Shown: positions 1-11,037 of the stretch, one piece after another
Position numbering within the stretch: position 1 is the stretch's first letter
Layout: each line of letters starts with the position of its first letter
NCBI RefSeq assembly: GCF_000227135.1
Contig: NC_018257.1
Span: 870,890 to 934,889, forward strand
Length of the DNA: 64,000 nucleotides
Direction: 5' to 3'
From: Leishmania donovani
Taxonomy: Eukaryota; Euglenozoa; Kinetoplastea; Trypanosomatida; Trypanosomatidae
Notes under the pieces: generated by a model
What the model saw: only the letters and a program-made list of their open reading frames with translations
Database searches by the model: none
What the model was told of the DNA's origin: nothing
Position numbers and translations under genes: made by a program

Positions 1-1041
1 CCAAACATCGTTCATGCATATTACGCTTTGGCGAAGGAGAGAGCCATTGTGAGATGGATGCCCCCGGCTCACTCCTCTGCCGCCCCCCGCTAGTCGATAG
101 TCGAGCGTAATCTCTTCACCGCGGCTAATGCGGCGCCGTGCACGCACGACAACGGAGCGCCGCACCGCCGACACCACCGCCGCGGCGGCCGGTGACGTGC
201 CACAGTGATTCAGTGCATCCAGCCCCGGCGCAAAGACACTACAGCTGCTATCGGGTGTGTTCGAGGTACTGGAAAGTAGCGGCATCCGCAGAACGCGGGA
301 ACGCACCAGGTACAGGCTTGTCAGAAGCACCGTGTCGAACAACGACGGGGCTTCGTCGAGAAAGCGGAACTCCACGTTGCTGGCGTGCGTCATGATGGCG
401 TCACGGAGGTTGCTGGACAGCTGCTCGAGGCACAGGTGTGCCTCCGCGGAGGAGGCGTCGCTGTAGATGGACTCCAATCCCCACTGCAGGTAGTCCTCGA
501 ACGGCAGGCTGGCAGTAAACCGGTCGGACAAGTCGTGTGGCGCTGGGCCAATACTATGGGCAACGCGTGTTGCCGCTGAAAGGTTTAGCGCGTGCGCGTA
601 GAAGTAGCGCAGTGCCACGCAGGTAGCGAGGGCGGCCTCGACCGGGGAGAGAGTAAGCGCCATCACCGACGGCGCCGCAGCGATGCTCCCCGGCGCTGCT
701 TCGCACGAGATAGCAGAACTCAAAGACACGCGGTCGGCGGGGGCGTCAGTGGAGAACCTCTGCAGCCACACCCACGCCTCCGGAAACAACGCCACGCCCC
801 GATTGCAGTGGCGCAGGTGCCGCGCACCCTTCACATTGTCCAACAAAGGTGACGAAGAACGGCCGCCATCGCGTGGAAGGTCAAGCTGCGTAATGAAGCA
901 GTAGCGAAGTGGTACCGATAGCACTAAATCACCGCGGTTCAGTGCAGCAGCGGCGAATACGCCACGAACGCCGTTGCACCGCCGTCGCTGCTGCCGCAAA
1001 GCGCACCAGCGCGCGCCGTGGAGCCGATGCAAGAGGCTCAT
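1..1041 (-). CDS. SET-domain protein (Rubisco LSMT/SETD-like), 3' end beyond window
   Basis: An open frame of 347 codons starts with ATG at 1041 and runs off the left edge. The only upstream in-frame stop I found is at 1174-1176, and the ATG at 1041 is the first methionine after it. The N-terminal part contains NRGDLVLSVPLRY (about residues 35-47), which resembles the opening of SET domains of the Rubisco methyltransferase/SETD3/SETD6 class. Further on are LDALNHC (N278, H279), the D-x-x-N-H cofactor/substrate motif, and RGEEITLDY (308-315), the G-E-E-x3-D-Y motif that closes the SET fold. Proteins of this class methylate lysine or histidine in non-histone targets; the substrate here is unknown. 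The C-terminal substrate-binding domain expected of this class would lie outside the window. The long insert between residues 50 and 260 is poorly conserved. The family call is mine from motifs. Confidence 0.75.
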   Translation of the reverse strand, partial: MSLLHRLHGARWCALRQQRRRCNGVRGVFAAAALNRGDLVLSVPLRYCFITQLDLPRDGGRSSSPLLDNVKGARHLRHCNRGVALFPEAWVWLQRFSTDAPADRVSLSSAISCEAAPGSIAAAPSVMALTLSPVEAALATCVALRYFYAHALNLSAATRVAHSIGPAPHDLSDRFTASLPFEDYLQWGLESIYSDASSAEAHLCLEQLSSNLRDAIMTHASNVEFRFLDEAPSLFDTVLLTSLYLVRSRVLRMPLLSSTSNTPDSSCSVFAPGLDALNHCGTSPAAAAVVSAVRRSVVVRARRRISRGEEITLDYRLAGGGRGVSRGHPSHNGSLLRQSVICMNDVW

Positions 1042-4000
1042 CAGCGTCTCGGTGCGCCCTCCGCGCCGGGGCCAAAAAGCGGAGCAAAGGAATTCTTTTC
1101 TTTTTTTTCTTGGGCGGGAGTGAAAGGGGTTTCGCGTCTCGGACTTTCGACTATGGATGCTGGCAGCAGACGCCTATGAAGCATCTCCCCCTCCCTGCAA
1201 AAAAAAAAAAGCGGTGCTGTTCACGCTCCGTGTGCGTGGGTGTGGGTACGCTCCCATGCGCGCTATGCGTGAGTTTGTGACGGCGCGGCACAGTTTGGCG
1301 CCTGATGATGAGCTGAGCATGGGGTCCAAAAACGCGAATAAAAAGAGTTGGTGTAGAGGTGTGGCGAAGAGGACACACGCCCACACACCAGTGGAAATGA
1401 GCAAAACCGCAAGTGAAAAGGTGAATACATAAGGACAGAGAGTACGCTATGGTGGTGAAGCGCAACATTTGGCATGCACTGCCGCAGTGCGGCTCACGCA
1501 CAGTCCATCAGCGCACACGTTTCTCTATGTATGTATGTGTGTGTGTGCGCGCGCGCGTGTACGTGCGCCGGCGGCCCTGTCATCCTCCACTTTGCGCGCC
1601 CTCTTTCCCTCATTCTTTTCGAAAAACAAACAAAAAGAGAGCGAATAGAAACAGACGCACAGACACCACGTCCCTCTCGGCGAACTTTTAGGTGGATGTC
1701 GGAAGGGCAGCGAGGACGGCGAGGCAACACCTTGAAAACGGTGGCGAAACCGCTGAGCAATCCATACCTCTCGCGAAATTGGACGTGCGAACTTCTGCAG
1801 AGATCCGCTCTCGCCTCCAGTCAGTTGCACCAAATTATTCCTTGTGTTGAGGCACAAACGTGATTCTGTCGCGTGCTAGGCAAGCAGCCAGGACGCACAG
1901 ATCCGGGTAGGTCACGCATTAGTTTTGTCTATCCATTTTTTTTTCACTTCAGCTCAACCGTTTTCATATAGCCTCTGATTTTCTGCATGATGCAGACGCA
2001 GGCGTTTGGGTAAGCGATTTGTTTTTTTTCCTTTGAGCTTCATGTGAGAGGCCTTCGTCCCCCCCCGCCGCCGCCCTCTTACACGCTGCTGCTTTGATGC
2101 GTGGTGTTGCTGTTCCTGTTTCAAAATTCATCAGTAAACAGTGTGAGGATCAAGTCGATGGGTGCGCATGAGGGTCCGTGGCGTTTTCCCCACCGCGTCA
2201 TCTTGCTTGTGTTTCTTGTTTGCTCGTCTCTTCGGTCCGTATGGCCGCTTACCGATCATCAAAAGAGAGACGAGGACAAAACGTGGGAAAAGGGACAACA
2301 CAAAACAAAACAACAACAGAGACGGCGCAGTCGTAGACGCCCGAGCACACGTCCGTCAAACAAGAAGAGGGCGAAAGAGGAGGCTCACCAGCACACAAGG
2401 ACACAAGCAAGCAAGCAAATAAAATCATCTCAAAAAAAAAGAGCCACGCGACGGAGAGTGAGTCATCCCGCAGGTCCAGAAGGGGAAATGGGTCATCCTT
2501 TCGAACGCTCCTCCGCTTCGCGTTCCTTTTCTTCCCATTCCATTCGCTTGCTCTCTCTCTTTACGTTTTTTTTTTCGAGATCGTTTCCTTCGAGTGGGCC
2601 GCACCGCACGTGCGACGCCACTGCTTGCACGAGGGCGTGCAGTTCTGAAGGCACGAGTACAATGATGTTTCCTGGCCTTGCTTCGCTGTTGGTCTTTGTA
2701 TTTCCGGATAAACACAAAGGCGCAAAAAAAAAAACAATAAAAGCGCTCGTCATCATCAGAGCGTGCACATGAGAGAAACAAAGGAAAAAAAGACGAAACA
2801 AAAAAAAAATCAGGAGATGAGGCGGTAAGCGCGGAGGCGCCAACGGCACAGATACGCAGAACAAGGGAGACGAGGGACAGTGGACATCAGTGCCATCGCG
2901 TACGAGCAGGCCATACAACTGAGATATACTCGCTTGTGGGCATGCGCACTCAGACGTCTATACGTGCCGCCCGGCCCAGGACAGAGGAAATACATATATA
3001 AAGAAGGTTTTTCGCCGTCGACAACGCGCCCTTGTCAACGCTTGGTGCTTCTCTTTGTTCGGATGACACTTTCTGCGAATCAAACCAGCTTCGCCAATCA
3101 GCGCCGTCACGCGACAAATAAACACAAAAAGCTCACAAGAGAAAAGACACAACGGCCAGACCAGCAAAGCAACCAACAAGACAACGAAAACGCACCAGTG
3201 CCACCCTGCATGCCCTCCTCCTTCTCTTGCGTCCTTTGTGTTTCTTTTTTTGGTTGTTGTGGTTGTTTCGCTTGGCGCAGCATGGCCGCTTCTCCGTTTT
3301 GTTTTTGTTTGTTTCGCCCTCGTGCGCGAGCGTGTGTGTGTGTGTGTGTGTGTGTACGAAGGCGATCCTTCTCCTCTGTTTCTCTCTCTTTGACTTCTTA
3401 TTCCCCCTTCTATCCATCTCACGTGTTTCGTATTTCGTTTTTCTCTGTTGTCGGTATTTGGCTTCGCATGCGCTTACCACACAAACGCACCCACGGAGGC
3501 AGGGAAAGAAAGGACCAAAAAGAAAGAAAAAGAAGAAACGAGGTAGGGGAGGGGCGGGAGAGCGAGAGGCGGCGCACGGGCACTTGCACAAGCGCGTACC
3601 CATCTATGGAGCGAGAGAAGACACGAAAGCAGCACGAAATGACAGGTGAAGAAAAAATGGGTGTCATGAATCCGAAGGGGAGGAAGAGGGGAGACGAAAA
3701 GGTAACAACGCAAAACAAAATAAAAAAAGATAGGGAGCAAAGAGAGAAGTACAACGGAATAATGAACCAAACACCAACGGCATATATAGATAGATCGAAA
3801 TATATAGATGTCGGCAGAGCGCGAAGACCTGCGATTGGGGGAGGGAGATGACGAGAAAGAGGCAAGCACATGCACATCTCATCAAATGCACAGACCTGCT
3901 CTCGGTAGGGCACTAGAGGAAGAGGGTGAGCTAGTATGAAATCGAGACTGCGAGTGCGTGTATGAGGCCACGAGGAGGATAGAAAAATGGGGAAGTTAAC

Positions 4001-4292
4001 AGAGCGAAGCGGGGCGTGAGGGGAGAGTGAGCGCGCGAGGGTGTGCTGCTCCTCTCCCCATCTGTTCTTGCGAGAGCGTTTTCTCGTAGGCTTCACGGGA
4101 GAAACGTCCACGATTCGCAATGCTTCGCAGCGCCTCTCCTCATTTTCTACGGAGGATATAATTCAAGCCCACAAACACGGGCACGGACATCGGCAGACGC
4201 GTGGGTGACACGCATTTCTTCATCGAATACTCACCTCACAATGCTTCACTGTCCCGCCTCTGTGACCCTACTGTACCTTCGCCGCGTTGCTT
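1042..4292. other. Intergenic spacer, about 3.2 kb
   Basis: No convincing gene is seen. The stretch holds poly-A and poly-T runs, CT/GA-rich tracts and CA/TG microsatellites (for example 1531-1560 and 3332-3355). The open frames on both strands translate to low-complexity S/F/L- or R/K-rich peptides without motifs. It should contain the 3' UTR of the 4293-5342 gene and the 5' UTR and trans-splice acceptor of the SET-domain gene. Confidence 0.7.
3332..3355. repeat. (GT)12 microsatellite
   Basis: A perfect run of about twelve GT units on the + strand (CA on the transcribed strand) inside the intergenic spacer. Confidence 0.95.
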
Positions 4293-5342
4293 CTACGCGT
4301 AGGGGTCCTCGGCAGCCTGCATGGAGGCGGTGTAGTCTGTTATCATGTCGCTGAGCGCCTTGGCGTTGTAGCGGCCAGTGCGGGCGAAGCGGCACTGCGC
4401 CACGACGGGAATGATGCCGCCCACAGTGATCCACTCGCACTTCTTGAACCATTTCTCGGCAGAACAGTCCTCTTTCTCAGCCGCTCTGGTCGTGGACTCA
4501 CCCTTCCTTTTCGCCTCGGGCCCCTTCCCTTCCCTCGCTGCCTCGTTAGCAGCCCTCTCCTCGGCGTCGATCTTCCTCGCTGCGGCGACGGTAGCTCTTA
4601 CTGTGGCGTCCTGCTTCTTGGCCCACGCCTCGCTGCGGTAGTGGAGGATGTGCCAATCCCTCTCCACGCCGTCGTCAATGGGCTCCGACTTCACACATTT
4701 GTGCTGCACAGCGTTGTGCACGAGCAGCTCTGACAGCGTCGTGCCGTCGAAGACGATGGCCTGGCCTCCAGAGGCGCAGGCGCAGAGCTGGGCCATCGCC
4801 GCACCCTGGCCGTGGCCGATGTACACGGTAATCAGCTCCTCGGCAGTATGTGCACGGACCACCTTGATCTGGTTGGCGCCATGCTCGGAGTGCTCTTCAA
4901 GGTTGTTGCCGTAGTCGTCGGAGATCTGACCGGGGAACGTCACCACGCGGCCCACCGTCTCGTTCGTCTCCGTGTCGATCACCACGAAAGAGCGCACGCG
5001 CAAGAAGAAGACGCTCTTCAAGCGGGCGAACTCCGCATCCATAGCGTCCGCAGCCTCAGCGACGGCGGTGTTACGGCTCGCCCCGGCGGCCTGGCGCATT
5101 TCCGACGTCACCTTGCCAACGTATGCCTGCTGACCGGGGCTGCGCAGCGTGTCCAGGTACATCATGATATCAGCAGTTTCTGGCTCCGAGACGCAGATTT
5201 CACACATGGCGTAGCTGCCGATCAGCGTCGACGTCTCCACCGGCTTGTCAGGGGAGCAGAGAAATGCCATATGCGAGAGGAAGCGGGCATCGATCTTAAA
5301 GTCCTCGACACCGAAGACGGTGTGGACGGCAGGAGCGGGCAT
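4293..5342 (-). CDS. Conserved-looking hypothetical protein, 349 aa
   Basis: I do not recognise this protein. The open frame extends up to 5462, but the first 40 codons are S/L/H-rich and derive from a pyrimidine tract, so the ATG at 5342 (MPAPAVHTVFGVEDF) is the likelier start. The body has ordinary mixed composition: a hydrophobic beta-like stretch at 109-123 (KSVFFLRVRSFVVID), an acidic H/E/N-rich loop at 141-157, and a glycine/alanine/cysteine-rich patch at 174-193 (GHGQGAAMAQLCACASGGQ). A charged alanine-rich helix (about 245-295) is followed by a short C-terminal domain with KKCEWITVGGIIPVV. No signal peptide or convincing membrane segment is visible. It lies between the SET-domain and DZIP1-like genes on the same strand. 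Codon-level regularity over 350 codons supports a real gene; function is unknown. Confidence 0.8.
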   Translation of the reverse strand: MPAPAVHTVFGVEDFKIDARFLSHMAFLCSPDKPVETSTLIGSYAMCEICVSEPETADIMMYLDTLRSPGQQAYVGKVTSEMRQAAGASRNTAVAEAADAMDAEFARLKSVFFLRVRSFVVIDTETNETVGRVVTFPGQISDDYGNNLEEHSEHGANQIKVVRAHTAEELITVYIGHGQGAAMAQLCACASGGQAIVFDGTTLSELLVHNAVQHKCVKSEPIDDGVERDWHILHYRSEAWAKKQDATVRATVAAARKIDAEERAANEAAREGKGPEAKRKGESTTRAAEKEDCSAEKWFKKCEWITVGGIIPVVAQCRFARTGRYNAKALSDMITDYTASMQAAEDPYA

Positions 5343-6856
5343 TGGTGAACGAAGGAGGAGAAGGAGAGCAAGGTGGCAGGAAGAGAGAGGGTGAGAGACG
5401 GAAAGGAAAGGAGTGCGAGAAAAGGCACTTGCGTGAGTACGACGACACAGATGGCGATGCACCTCAGGTGTAGATTGCTATATGCTCTGCGGCAAGATTT
5501 GATGGGGCGACGTGTATACAGAGATGACGGCGTGTGAGGTAATTGTGGAAGGAAAGGGTCACCGTTTGCGTGCGCTCCACAGCACGAGATGTTCGGTGAG
5601 CGTGGCGGGGAAGGACGGCGAGAGGGAGAGAGTGGAACATGTCCACGCAGAGGTGCGGTCAGCAGGAAGAGAATCTGCAATACCACGGGGGGGGGGGAAT
5701 ACAGCTATGGGCCGTGGGGCCAAACCTGCGGTGGTTCATTCTGTGACTTCGCTGCATCCAGGAAAAGCGGAGGACATCGCATGGAGAAAGGGCGCACACT
5801 GTGTGGTCCTGGTCTCGTTGAGGTGACGAAGAGGCGACTGGCCGACGTTCCGTCCTTGTTTTCCGTTTGGTTGTTTCGGTTTCCTGTGATGATCAATCAT
5901 GATCCATCGTAGCCGGCACGCTCGTCGATCATACACACACACACACAGGCACGCACACCTCTTCGCGCACAGCTGCGCAGGGCAGTTCACAGATCTCGCA
6001 CGCAGGGGTAGGTGACTATGGAAGGGGAGTAAAATGTCCATGTAGCCGCCTATTGCAGTGGTGCTAATGTCGGGCTTGATTACACGCTTCCAAGGATTCG
6101 TAAGCAAGGCTCTGTAGACAGAGCATAAGGCGAACAGAGAACGAGAGCATCAGCGAAGAGAGAGGTGGTGGGAATGGTGGTGGTGGTGGTGCACAACAGT
6201 ACAGCAGATGTGCGCCTTGCTTTCGAGTTGGCTGTCATTGTCCACTGAACCGGAGAGAAGAGGTGAAGCAGAGGGACGTAAAGATACGCAGCCTCGCACT
6301 CCGGACTGGTTGTCAGGTCGGTCGAAGGGGAGAGCAGAGTGCGAATCATGGCGACGACACAAGAACACCCTCACACATGTGCACGCTTTCTGCTTCGATC
6401 GCTGAGCAACTCATGAAAATTGTTAGGGCTGCCGTTGCCGCATCGGTAGAACCTCGCCTGCGCACGGGTCTTCTCAGAAGCGCACAAGGAGAAGCTGCTA
6501 CGAGGCGTGGCTTCCTCCCCGCTCCACCTGCTCGGCAGGAGCGTGTGCGCGATGCACAGAGCGCCTTCGGATCCTTTTGTTTGTGGCACTGCGAGGGCAA
6601 CGTTGCTGAGCCCTGCACAGAGAGTGGCATCCGTATTGCCATGATGTAATACAGCACCCTCTCTATGGCGCTTCGTGTGCTTGCACTTCTATGCGGCACC
6701 CATGAAGGGGAAGGGAGAGACAGAAGGATGTAGTGCCCCGTCCGCCCCACCGGCAGGGCGGGGGGTACGTGCCACCGATGGCATTCGTATGTCTACTGCG
6801 CAGTTCTTTCTCTTTTGTTTCATCGCACACCGTTGCCGCCGTCTGCTGTGACGAAA
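5343..6856. other. Intergenic spacer, about 1.5 kb
   Basis: No supported gene. It contains a pyrimidine tract (on the minus strand) just upstream of 5342, a CA run at about 5931-5947, a GGT/GGGT-like stretch near 6168-6192 and a G9 run near 5689. Short open frames on both strands lack motifs. It should hold the 3' UTR of the DZIP1-like gene and the 5' UTR of the 349-aa gene. Confidence 0.65.
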
Positions 6857-9800
6857 TCACTTGCCCTTTTTGGAAAAAAACTTTGCCAAGAAGCCCTTCC
6901 CCTTTTTCACCACCTGTTGCGGTGCAGGGTCCGACGGCTGCGAAGAATGGCGCCGCGCCACGATGGAAGGCTCCTCGCTGGCCGGTTTCCCACCGCGGCC
7001 TACTCGTGCAGGTGGTTGCTGTTTCGGGCTCGGCGCACCTTGCTGGGCGGCCGACAGCCTCGCATTGCCTTTAACGCCCTGCCGTGACTTCTTGAGTTTT
7101 TCTGCGCCTGCCTTACCGACGTCCTCGCGCTGCGCAGCCACTTCCCCAGATGTCGGCGCCCACTCAGCGTGCGCCACAGGGATCACGTCCGCGTGAAAAG
7201 TGGACTCTGGAAAACCCGCGGCAGCGCTGTCGTGGATGGCAGATGGTTGCTGCGTTTCTTTCCCGCCGTCGTTTACGCGCAACTTAACGGGGATACCTTC
7301 TTGAGCAGTCCCCCCCGCCTCCTCAGCCTCTTCGTCGTCGTCGTCCGAGTACGAATACGAATATGTGTAGTAGGAGCAACCGGCCGGTATCGACTCAGGA
7401 GTGGGCCGGTCTGCCTGACTTGGCGTGCTTGCGCCACCGTCCGTCGGTCTCGCGAGGTTGTAACTCATGAAGCGGGAAGCATCCTCTTCGATGTCATCAT
7501 CTCTGGCGCCGAAGGCGGGTAGCCGCGTAGCGCGTGCATCATCTACCGCGTAAGGGGTGGGATCAGCGAGCTTATCGCTCGACACATCCTCCATGACGAG
7601 GTGGCCAAAGAAACCCTCGTTCACATTGCTCCCCTCCTCCACTGTGGCGTCCAGGGGAACGCTAAAGGGCCCATCGTCGGCGTCGCCCTGCTCCGAGGCC
7701 TCGAGTGGCGGTATCTCGACCGAGTAAGAGTCGGTATCCTCAGCGCCAGCCTTGCTTTCGCTACTGTCCTCGTCGCCACTGCGAAGCGGCTGTGGCTGGG
7801 GAGCCGCGCTTTGCTGGCGGCTCTCATCCAGCCCTCGCGTCGCCTGTGGCAAGAACGCAGAGAAGGACGGCCTTTCACCCTGCACATGCTCTTCTTTTCG
7901 CTTTTGCGGATCCTGTAGCGATGCGTCGCCCGACTCGGACGCCGCCGCCGGCACGAGGTGCACAGCCGGGATCATTTTCGATGTAGAACCGTGCTCGGTC
8001 TGAACGGTAGCCGCCAACGAATGCTGGGCTCGCACGACGGGGACGTGCGGTCGGCTCGTAAGACTCTCCCTCACATCGCCACCGTTGCTGCCCTTCCCCA
8101 CCCCGGCGCCGGGCGCCGCTGCCTGTGAGCACTGCGGCCGCTCAGCGCCCGCCGCTGCACTGCCAGGGAAAGGTGCACTGCCAGGAACGCTCAGCACCGG
8201 CACTGACGCGACGCGGTCCCCCGGCAGCGTCTGCTCGCAAAACGCTAACTGGGTACGACCCCGCTCCTCATCACGTGCCACTTGGTGCTGGTTCGACACC
8301 ATGTGCACCGCACTTGCCCCAACCTGCTCACCTGGCGTGGCGCCGCTCGACCGCCGGCACGCCTCCCCCGGCAATGCGGCCTCGCTACTCTCCAAGAAAC
8401 TACGGTGGCGCGGCGCACCGGTTGACATGGCGGGGATAAGTTCCCTCTTCGAGTTAGTCATCACCTCAGCTGCTGCGAGGCTAGGCGTTGGCGTCGCGTC
8501 TCTTCTTGTAAAAGCCGGAAGCAGGTTGAGCTGCGCCGGCACCTTCTTCTCCGCAGCTGGAAGGAGGCGTCCCCTCGTCCATGACGTCGCCTCGTCAATC
8601 GGTGCAGAGCCGTAGCGATTCGCCGACGCAGGATCTGCTCTGCCAAAGCGCGCCGTCGCCGACTCGGGCCTCATCCAGGGTAAGTAGCTCTGGGAGGCAG
8701 AACTCGGCAGCACCAGTTGCGTGGCTCCCGGCTCCCGCGAGGCCGTCTGCTCGCCGTCGCCCCCTCGGGTTGTAGCACCGAGGCCGTCGGGGCTGCAATC
8801 ACCCGTGATGCGGGCTGCACCAGCGGCATCGACGACGCTGTTCCCACCAAAGGGAAGGCCCAGTGCGGACGAGGGGAAAGGCGACATCGTGCTCATGGCA
8901 CCGGCTGGTGGCTTAGTTTCTAGAGAGGCGCCCGGGCCGCTGAGGATGCCGCACGGACTTTCTGACGCCATGAGCGGCAACTCTTCCACGTCTTTCTGCT
9001 TGAGTGCAGCAGTTATGTCCTCCCGATTGGCGAGTGCGTGCTGCGTCCGTGCCCTTGCCGCTGCTGGGGGCGTGATGGGGGACACAACGACAAGACTTTC
9101 ACCTGCGCTCCCTCGTCGCCGTGCCGCCTCTCCGCCGTCACTGCCTTCGGTGCGTGGAGGGCCGTGCAGAACGCTCTGCGGATCAAGCGTGAGGGCAGCC
9201 CGCGTGCTTCGTGGCGCCGCCAAGGGATCACGATGCTGCTGTTGCGCCTGCTTTCGTGGCAGGTCGTTTCTCAAGTTGCAGGAGCCGCGATCGTCAGCAG
9301 CGCTCCGCCTACCTTGTTCACTCTCCCTGCCGACGGCGCTCTGCAACTGCTGAAGTTCTGCGCCGGTGCGCAACAGCTCTCGGTGAATACGAAGCAGAAT
9401 GTCCTCTTCGTCCAATCTACTACCGCGCTGTTGCAGGCCGGAAAGGGGGCCGCTGCTTGCCACCGCCTCTCCTGCCGTGACTGCCTCCCCCGCTGACTGC
9501 TTCGGTGCCGCGGCCACGTAGGACGGTGGCATGCCACGCTGCAGAGCTGCTTGCTGCTCCATGAGTTTTGCCACCGCCAGCCGCAGTTCGCTGATCTCCT
9601 TTCGCAAGCCGCGATCGCCACATTTGTCAGCAGTCTCCTGCAGCACTGTGGGCGCATGATCCACGAAAAGGCCACCAGGCGGCGCCTGCGCCGAAGAAGT
9701 GGGAGCTTGGGTTGCGGCTTCGAACTGCTTCAGAGAGACAGCAGCGGAGCCGGCTGCCATGACAGCGCATCCTTCTAACCGCTTGTGCCGCTTTCGTATG

Positions 9801-10321
9801 TGCGATTCGACTGCGTGCCGACTTGGGTACACATTTCCGCAGAAACTGCAGGCTAGCTGAAGCACGGTGTCCACAGCTCCCCGTGAATGGCTCGCCTGTC
9901 CCTCTCTGGTCAGAGGCGCGCGCGATGGAGTTGACCTCGCACGCTGCCGCTCCTGTCGGAGCTCACGCAGCTGCTGCTTATACACTGCCACACACTCGCG
10001 CAGCTCTATGAGCTCCTCCTCGCAACGCCGAAGCTGCGCCGTCGCCTTTTGCGCGCGCCTCTCTTCGTTTTTGCAGCAGTACTTCAGGTACTGCATGGTG
10101 CATTGCATCCCCTGGACGAGCTGTCTGGAGGTGTCGAGTGCGTGGCGTGAGAGAAACCAATCCTGCGGCAACTCAACGCGGTGCCATCCCATCTGGCGAA
10201 TTGTCGCCTCCTTCACATCCCGCGTGGCAGCACCGTCGGCGTTGTACAGAGTCTCGCCGTCGACGAGGGAGAGGAAGGCGACATCGCTAGGTGGGTCGCG
10301 AAGACGAAAGCGAAACGGCAT
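6857..10321 (-). CDS. DZIP1/Iguana-like C2H2 zinc-finger coiled-coil protein
   Basis: The frame opens at 10336, but MPFRFRLRD at 10321 looks like the natural start, giving 1154 aa. In numbering from 10336, residues 1-90 match the Dzip-like N-terminal layout (RFRLRD, then a helical segment ending MQCTMQYLKYCCKNEE). A strong coiled coil follows (about 90-133), then one classical C2H2 finger: C163-x2-C166-x12-H179-x4-H184. That order, N-domain then coiled coil then single finger, is what DZIP1 family proteins show; they work at the basal body/transition zone of cilia. Residues 200-1100 are low-complexity S/P/A/E-rich and probably disordered, with an acidic patch around YSYSYSDDDDEEAEE. The tail is strongly basic (KKGKGFLAKFFSKKGK), a possible membrane or microtubule contact. 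Flagellar localisation is inferred from the family. Most of the length is lineage-specific and cannot be assigned. Confidence 0.75.
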   Translation of the reverse strand: MPFRFRLRDPPSDVAFLSLVDGETLYNADGAATRDVKEATIRQMGWHRVELPQDWFLSRHALDTSRQLVQGMQCTMQYLKYCCKNEERRAQKATAQLRRCEEELIELRECVAVYKQQLRELRQERQRARSTPSRAPLTREGQASHSRGAVDTVLQLACSFCGNVYPSRHAVESHIRKRHKRLEGCAVMAAGSAAVSLKQFEAATQAPTSSAQAPPGGLFVDHAPTVLQETADKCGDRGLRKEISELRLAVAKLMEQQAALQRGMPPSYVAAAPKQSAGEAVTAGEAVASSGPLSGLQQRGSRLDEEDILLRIHRELLRTGAELQQLQSAVGRESEQGRRSAADDRGSCNLRNDLPRKQAQQQHRDPLAAPRSTRAALTLDPQSVLHGPPRTEGSDGGEAARRRGSAGESLVVVSPITPPAAARARTQHALANREDITAALKQKDVEELPLMASESPCGILSGPGASLETKPPAGAMSTMSPFPSSALGLPFGGNSVVDAAGAARITGDCSPDGLGATTRGGDGEQTASREPGATQLVLPSSASQSYLPWMRPESATARFGRADPASANRYGSAPIDEATSWTRGRLLPAAEKKVPAQLNLLPAFTRRDATPTPSLAAAEVMTNSKRELIPAMSTGAPRHRSFLESSEAALPGEACRRSSGATPGEQVGASAVHMVSNQHQVARDEERGRTQLAFCEQTLPGDRVASVPVLSVPGSAPFPGSAAAGAERPQCSQAAAPGAGVGKGSNGGDVRESLTSRPHVPVVRAQHSLAATVQTEHGSTSKMIPAVHLVPAAASESGDASLQDPQKRKEEHVQGERPSFSAFLPQATRGLDESRQQSAAPQPQPLRSGDEDSSESKAGAEDTDSYSVEIPPLEASEQGDADDGPFSVPLDATVEEGSNVNEGFFGHLVMEDVSSDKLADPTPYAVDDARATRLPAFGARDDDIEEDASRFMSYNLARPTDGGASTPSQADRPTPESIPAGCSYYTYSYSYSDDDDEEAEEAGGTAQEGIPVKLRVNDGGKETQQPSAIHDSAAAGFPESTFHADVIPVAHAEWAPTSGEVAAQREDVGKAGAEKLKKSRQGVKGNARLSAAQQGAPSPKQQPPARVGRGGKPASEEPSIVARRHSSQPSDPAPQQVVKKGKGFLAKFFSKKGK

Positions 10322-10374
10322 AGCACGCGACTTCACAGAGAGCGCTGTCCTCTTTGGGTACGCTGCTACTCCTT

Positions 10375-10656
10375 TTCAGTCGCTTCTTGATGCGTTGGTG
10401 CGAACCTTCTCGACGGTGGATCGGCGCTACCTGAAAAACCTTTTATGTGCTCGCGCGAGGAGCGCTCTTGCGTGCGCATCTGTGTATTTATGCGTCTATG
10501 ACGTTTGCAGGGAATGCGAGCGCTTGTGGTGATGGTGCACTCCTGTGGTGGGGGCAGATGGGGGGGGGCACGTGGCCCAATGAGAAAAACTTCAGTGCTT
10601 CCTTCCCGATTGAGAAGAACACGGGAGAAAGACGCGCAGTTGGCAAAGACTTCGGG
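10375..10656. repeat. Left flank of gap 1, identical to 10756-11037
   Basis: This 282-bp sequence is repeated at an offset of 381 bp immediately after the N gap. The left copy ends exactly at the gap inside a poly-G run; the right copy begins exactly after the gap and continues through the poly-G. This is the signature of two overlapping contig ends that were scaffolded without merging. Confidence 0.9.
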
Positions 10657-10755
10657 NNNNNNNNNNNNNNNNNNNNNNNNNNNNNNNNNNNNNNNNNNNN
10701 NNNNNNNNNNNNNNNNNNNNNNNNNNNNNNNNNNNNNNNNNNNNNNNNNNNNNNN
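10657..10755. other. Assembly gap 1 (99 N)
   Basis: A run of 99 N. Because its two flanks are the same sequence, the gap probably has no real length. Confidence 0.95.
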
Positions 10756-11037
10756 TTCAGTCGCTTCTTGATGCGTTGGTGCGAACCTTCTCGACGGTGG
10801 ATCGGCGCTACCTGAAAAACCTTTTATGTGCTCGCGCGAGGAGCGCTCTTGCGTGCGCATCTGTGTATTTATGCGTCTATGACGTTTGCAGGGAATGCGA
10901 GCGCTTGTGGTGATGGTGCACTCCTGTGGTGGGGGCAGATGGGGGGGGGCACGTGGCCCAATGAGAAAAACTTCAGTGCTTCCTTCCCGATTGAGAAGAA
11001 CACGGGAGAAAGACGCGCAGTTGGCAAAGACTTCGGG
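10756..11037. repeat. Right flank of gap 1, identical to 10375-10656
   Basis: Second copy of the 282-bp contig-end overlap. It continues into unique sequence with a longer poly-G tract at about 11035-11042, which probably caused the contig break. Confidence 0.9.

Noticed and set aside
2101..3851. Long + strand open frames (223 and 323 codons)
   Set aside because: Translations are K/R/S/F-rich low-complexity with no motif, in a purine/pyrimidine-biased spacer, and opposite in strand to all real genes.
5343..5462. N-terminal 40-codon extension of the 349-aa protein
   Set aside because: It is the translation of a pyrimidine-rich leader; the downstream methionine starts protein-like sequence.
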